Shown here in pieces: positions 5,630 to 8,426 of a stretch of DNA of 8,426 bases. Origin of the DNA: CAYGWP01 sp964353455 (GTDB taxonomy: Bacteria > Planctomycetota > Phycisphaerae > FEN-1346); contig CAYGWP010000559.1 of NCBI GenBank assembly GCA_964353455.1, forward strand, positions 1 through 8,426. The letters are read 5' to 3'. Both the position numbers and the translations under genes were made by a program. Numbering within the stretch: the stretch's first letter is position 1; each line of letters begins with the position of its first letter. The notes beneath the pieces are model-generated. The model was not told the origin of the DNA, made no database searches, and worked only from the letters and a program-made list of their open reading frames with translations.

Positions 5630-6811
5630 ATGCGACTTCTTACCCGCCTGGCCGCGCTGGTTCTCGCCGCCGTCCTGGCGCTGCCGCTCGTGCCGTGGCC
5701 GTGGGTTTCGATGTTCGTTGCGTCGGCCAGCCCGTTCGTCGCGGTCTGCGGAGCGGTGGCGGCGCGGGCGGTGGGCGCGGCGGCACTGGTTGGCCTGCCG
5801 GTCCTGGTTATCGCCCTCATCAGCCGCAGATGGTTCTGCCGCTGGGCGTGCCCGGTGGGCCTCATCTCAGATTCGATTGCGCGGCTGCGGCCGTCGGCGG
5901 GCAAAGGGCTCGCGAAGTGGCCGCCCGTCGGCGAGTGGATTGCACTTGCGACCTTCGGCGGGGCCATCCTCGGATACCCGCTCTTTCTCTGGCTCGACCC
6001 GCTCGCGCTCCTGGCCGGGTTCCTCGGCGCCTGGCACGGGCCTGTGACGGCCGCGGGCCTCGTAGCCGCAATCGGCCTGCCGATCGTCGCCGTTATCAGT
6101 ATTGCGTTTCCGCACGCGTGGTGCGCGAGGATTTGCCCGCTCGGCGCAGTGCAGGACCTGCTGGCGTGGCCCATGCGCCGGCTTCTGCGCCGAGTTGCGC
6201 CGCCATCCGAGCCGGCGGCGGGAGCCGCCGCGAATCCCACCCGGCGTGTGCTCCTTGCCGCGGGTCTGGGCGCCGTCGGCGGCCTTGCGGCACGCAAGGT
6301 CCACGGCTCGGCCCCGCCGCCCATCCGCCCGCCGGGCGCGGTCGAGGAGGAGCGGTTCACCGGCCTCTGCGTCCGCTGCGGCGGATGCGTGCGGGTCTGC
6401 CCATCGCGGATCATCCGGCCCGACCTGGGCGAACACGGCGTGGCGGGCCTCCTCGCGCCGGTCGTCGCGTTCGACGACAAGTATTGCCTCGAAGACTGCC
6501 GGCTGTGCATCACGGCTTGTCCGAGCGGTGCGCTCCAGCGCCTCTCGCTTGAGGAGAAGCGGCGGCACGTGATGGGCCTGGCCCGCGTGGACCTGGACGT
6601 GTGCGTGCTGGCCTGCGGCAAGGACTGTAGCGCGTGCATGCGGGCGTGTCCGTACGAGGCTGTGTCGGCGACGGAACCGACGGACGGTTCGCCGTCCGAG
6701 CCGCGCGTGGATGCATCGAAATGTGTAGGCTGCGGCGCGTGCGAGGTCGAGTGCCCGACCGACCCCGCGCGCCGCGCGATTAGGGTTTACCCGCCGGCGG
6801 CGATCGTTTAG
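5630..6811 (+). CDS. Membrane polyferredoxin resembling a NapH-NapG fusion
   Basis: The 393-residue protein has two halves. Residues 1-190 resemble NapH: about four membrane segments (roughly 7-25, 47-65, 103-125, 139-160) and two motifs, WFCRWACP (C70, C74) and WCARICP (C165, C169). Basic residues beside both motifs place them in the cytoplasm. Residues 204-222 form a twin-arginine motif (TRRVLL) followed by a short hydrophobic segment. Residues 247-375 resemble NapG, with four ferredoxin-type cysteine groups beginning at C247, C286, C325/C329 and C365, each ending CP. In nitrate respiration NapH and NapG are separate proteins that move electrons from quinol to periplasmic partners. The same route is inferred here, with the exported flavoprotein encoded 88 bp upstream as likely partner. 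No nap or nos catalytic gene is in the window. An accessory flavin- or metal-centre maintenance role, as for NosR-like proteins, is an alternative. Confidence 0.85.
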   Translation: MRLLTRLAALVLAAVLALPLVPWPWVSMFVASASPFVAVCGAVAARAVGAAALVGLPVLVIALISRRWFCRWACPVGLISDSIARLRPSAGKGLAKWPPVGEWIALATFGGAILGYPLFLWLDPLALLAGFLGAWHGPVTAAGLVAAIGLPIVAVISIAFPHAWCARICPLGAVQDLLAWPMRRLLRRVAPPSEPAAGAAANPTRRVLLAAGLGAVGGLAARKVHGSAPPPIRPPGAVEEERFTGLCVRCGGCVRVCPSRIIRPDLGEHGVAGLLAPVVAFDDKYCLEDCRLCITACPSGALQRLSLEEKRRHVMGLARVDLDVCVLACGKDCSACMRACPYEAVSATEPTDGSPSEPRVDASKCVGCGACEVECPTDPARRAIRVYPPAAIV

Positions 6812-6840
6812 CCGTCGCCGCATGTTTAGCCGTCGCCGCA
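6806..6840. repeat. 17-bp tandem direct repeat over the polyferredoxin stop codon
   Basis: GTTTAGCCGTCGCCGCA occurs at 6806-6822 and again at 6824-6840, separated by one base. The first copy contains the TAG stop of the polyferredoxin gene (6809-6811). The second supplies the left arm of the hairpin at 6830-6851. The perfect identity suggests a recent local duplication. Confidence 0.75.
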
Positions 6841-6851
6841 AACGGCGACGG
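6830..6851. terminator. Candidate bidirectional terminator between convergent genes
   Basis: A perfect 9-bp stem (6830-6838 CCGTCGCCG with 6843-6851) closes the loop CAAA. It lies 18 bases past the polyferredoxin stop and just beyond the sulfatase stop, where both transcripts should end. Neither side has a good T run, so termination would depend mainly on the stem or on Rho. Confidence 0.45.
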
Positions 6852-6856
6852 TCGAT

Positions 6857-8272
6857 TTACAGCGTCGGCAGCGCGAACTTGTCGCCGGTCTTTTCGATCC
6901 AGGCGGCAAGGAGGGCCTGGAGCCTCTTGCGCGGGCCGCCAAACTTGGTGTTCAGCGCCATGTTCACCAGTTCGTACGGGTCCTCGTTCAGGTTGAACAG
7001 GAGCCACGGCTGCCCTTCGAGGCAAACGTATTTCCATCCATCGCGGGTCACGATGCCGCGCCAGGCCCGGTCAACGCTGTCGCCGTGTTTGGTGGGGACG
7101 ACCGACTGTATGAACGCCGAATCGGGATCCTCGGGCCTCTCGCGGCCGTCGAAGACGTGGCTTAAGTAGTCTGTCCCCTGCATCCAGTCGGGTTTCGCCA
7201 GGCCCGCCAGGCCCAGCGTCGTCGGGGCGAGGTCAACGTTGCTGATGGGCGCCCGGTCGCGTCCGGCCATCACCTTGGCCGCCGGGCCCGTGACGATGAA
7301 CGGTATCCGCAGGGCCTCCTCGTAGGCGGTGGTCTTACGGAACTGGCCGTGCGAGCCGTGCATGTCGCCGTGGTCCGAGAAGAAGATGATATATGTATTT
7401 TTGTCGAGGCCGGTCTCGGCCAGGGTCTTCCGGACGCGGCCGACATTAAAGTCCAGGTTCTCTATCATCGCATACGCCCCCGCCAGGTCCTTGCGTGCCC
7501 GCTGGGCGACTGAATCGACCGGCGGCACGTTGGGCCGAAACTCGATCTTCGCCGGGTCGTGCCTGGCCATGTACTCCGGCGGCGCAACGTACGGGTCGTG
7601 CGGCGGCTGGACCGACATGACCGCGAAGAACGGCCGCATGCGGCCGGCGGCCGTCTCGGCCGCACGCTCCTTCAGGTACTTGATCAAGAGGTCCGTCAGG
7701 CAATCGGTCTCGTAACCCGGCAACCTGTAGTGGAAGGCCGACGCCCCATCGCCGCCGTGGACCCACGAGTCATACTGTGCGTTGTTGTTATCATAGCCTA
7801 TCCATGTATCGAACCCGCACCGCCGGTCCGGCGGCACGATGTGCATGGCCGCGCGGCCGTCCCGCTCGTGCCAGCCGTCCAGGTGCCACTTGCCGAAGTA
7901 CCCCGTGTGGTATCCGGCGGCCTTCAGCGGCTGGACGATTGTTGGCGTTCCGGGGGGCAGGGGGTACTCGTGTCCGGGAATGCACAGGTGCGAGTACCGG
8001 CCGGCGATCATCGTGCCGCGGAAGGGGCAGCAGAGCGGCGTGGCCGAGACGGCGCGGTCGAAGTACCGGCCCTCTTCGGCCATCTTGTCGAGTGTTGGCG
8101 TGGCGAGGTTCTTATCGCCCGCGCACGAGAGGGCCTGGGCGCGGTGCTGGTCTCCCAGGAGCCAGATGACGTTTGGCCGCGCCGCCGGAGTGTTCTCCGC
8201 CGCGCCCGCAATCTGAGAGGCAATCGCCGCCGCCCCCGCCGCACCCGCCTGTAGGAAAGTTCTTCGGTCCAT
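6857..8272 (-). CDS. Tat-exported type I sulfatase
   Basis: The 471-residue protein belongs to the formylglycine-dependent sulfatases, which hydrolyse sulfate esters. The N terminus has a twin-arginine motif, DRRTFLQ at 2-8, an Ala-rich segment and a likely cleavage near AGA (22-24). The catalytic motif CCPFR at 81-85 fits CxPxR, making C81 the residue converted to formylglycine; Phe replaces the more usual Ser at the fourth position. PNVIWLLGDQH at 33-43 supplies the N-terminal metal-binding aspartate, GKWH at 127-130 the conserved Lys and His, and FFSDHGDMHG at 297-306 the second metal-binding Asp-His. The C-terminal segment LLFNLNEDPYE at 424-434 is the usual family ending. AGGGAGGA lies 4 bases before the ATG. 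The gene is convergent with the polyferredoxin gene and so is transcribed separately. The likely substrate is a sulfated polysaccharide or its fragment; no glycoside hydrolase is nearby to narrow it. No sulfatase-maturing enzyme is recognised in the window. Confidence 0.93.
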   Translation of the reverse strand: MDRRTFLQAGAAGAAAIASQIAGAAENTPAARPNVIWLLGDQHRAQALSCAGDKNLATPTLDKMAEEGRYFDRAVSATPLCCPFRGTMIAGRYSHLCIPGHEYPLPPGTPTIVQPLKAAGYHTGYFGKWHLDGWHERDGRAAMHIVPPDRRCGFDTWIGYDNNNAQYDSWVHGGDGASAFHYRLPGYETDCLTDLLIKYLKERAAETAAGRMRPFFAVMSVQPPHDPYVAPPEYMARHDPAKIEFRPNVPPVDSVAQRARKDLAGAYAMIENLDFNVGRVRKTLAETGLDKNTYIIFFSDHGDMHGSHGQFRKTTAYEEALRIPFIVTGPAAKVMAGRDRAPISNVDLAPTTLGLAGLAKPDWMQGTDYLSHVFDGRERPEDPDSAFIQSVVPTKHGDSVDRAWRGIVTRDGWKYVCLEGQPWLLFNLNEDPYELVNMALNTKFGGPRKRLQALLAAWIEKTGDKFALPTL

Positions 8273-8330
8273 GGGTTCCTCCCTTGATTGACATCAGAGT
8301 GTACGTTTGCGGTCGCCGCAGGCAAAGGGT

Positions 8331-8359
8331 ATTGTAAGCAGAACCGCAAGAGGAATCAT
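8331..8359 (-). promoter_or_regulatory. Weak candidate promoter of the sulfatase gene
   Basis: On the minus strand ATGATT (8354-8359) and TACAAT (8331-8336) are 17 bases apart. The -10 box matches 5 of 6 consensus bases but the -35 box only 3 of 6. The transcript would begin near 8324 with a leader of about 50 bases that includes a small hairpin at 8308-8320 (TGCGG/CCGCA arms). Confidence 0.3.
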
Positions 8360-8368
8360 TACTCCTTT

Positions 8369-8396
8369 GCGCGGCGGGTCTCCGTACCCGCCGCGC
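8369..8396. repeat. Palindromic repeat, copy 2 (inverted relative to copy 1)
   Basis: A perfect 11-bp inverted repeat (8369-8379 GCGCGGCGGGT with 8386-8396) encloses a 6-base loop. Read in this orientation it equals the reverse complement of 111-138 except for two adjacent loop bases. It lies upstream of the sulfatase promoter candidate and outside any recognised gene. The element is probably repeated elsewhere in the genome. Confidence 0.65.
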
Positions 8397-8426
8397 TAAG
8401 GTGCGTAGTCGCGTATGGCGCGGCGG

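Noticed and set aside
4819..6639. Minus-strand open frame of 606 residues opposite the flavoprotein and polyferredoxin
   Set aside because: It is antisense to two motif-bearing genes and covers their intergenic gap. Its composition is low in complexity and rich in Arg, Ala, Ser and Thr.
107..8396. The paired inverted palindromes as ends of a composite mobile element
   Set aside because: No transposase or integrase and no target-site duplication is seen. The genes between are a housekeeping gene and ordinary metabolic genes, and each copy is itself a palindrome rather than a terminal repeat.
8415..8426. ATG near the right end as the start of a rightward gene
   Set aside because: Only four codons are visible, and the nearest purine-rich stretch is too far upstream for a good ribosome binding site.

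Overview
The window is very GC-rich with strong GC bias at third codon positions, which is why long open frames appear opposite nearly every gene. It carries six complete, intact protein genes and no tRNA, rRNA, CRISPR array or recognisable transposase. Several traits point to a planctomycete-like or other PVC-group bacterium: a Tat-exported sulfatase, a Tat-exported FAD_oxidored-type flavoprotein, a URO-D-superfamily protein that is not HemE, and palindromic intergenic repeats. This assignment is inferred from gene content, since no marker gene is present.

Layout. Bases 1-160 are intergenic and hold a plus-strand terminator-like hairpin and a strong 28-bp palindrome. Bases 161-3903 (minus strand) are a tight three-gene unit read purD -> radical SAM protein -> URO-D-like protein. 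It has a 9-bp gap and then a 4-bp ATGA overlap, with a good candidate promoter at 3945-3973. The divergent intergenic region 3904-4158 holds candidate back-to-back promoters, a 16-bp direct repeat lying across both, and two strong hairpins in the leader of the rightward unit. Bases 4159-6811 (plus strand) encode a Tat-signal FAD-dependent oxidoreductase followed by a membrane polyferredoxin that looks like NapH fused to NapG. A short tandem repeat and hairpin separate this pair from a convergent Tat-signal sulfatase (6857-8272, minus strand). Bases 8273-8426 hold a weak sulfatase promoter and an inverted second copy of the left-end palindrome (26 of 28 bases identical).

How the genes may work together. 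PurD is a housekeeping purine enzyme. The radical SAM and URO-D-like genes behind it are probably co-translated and may act in one pathway, possibly methyl or one-carbon chemistry (inference). The rightward pair suggests an envelope redox system: a quinol-linked polyferredoxin with an internal Tat-type anchor could pass electrons to or from the exported flavoprotein. This pair is the best candidate for an undescribed system. The sulfatase probably releases sulfate from an extracellular sulfated substrate and has its own promoter. Three of the six proteins carry twin-arginine motifs, so Tat export is the main theme of the right half.
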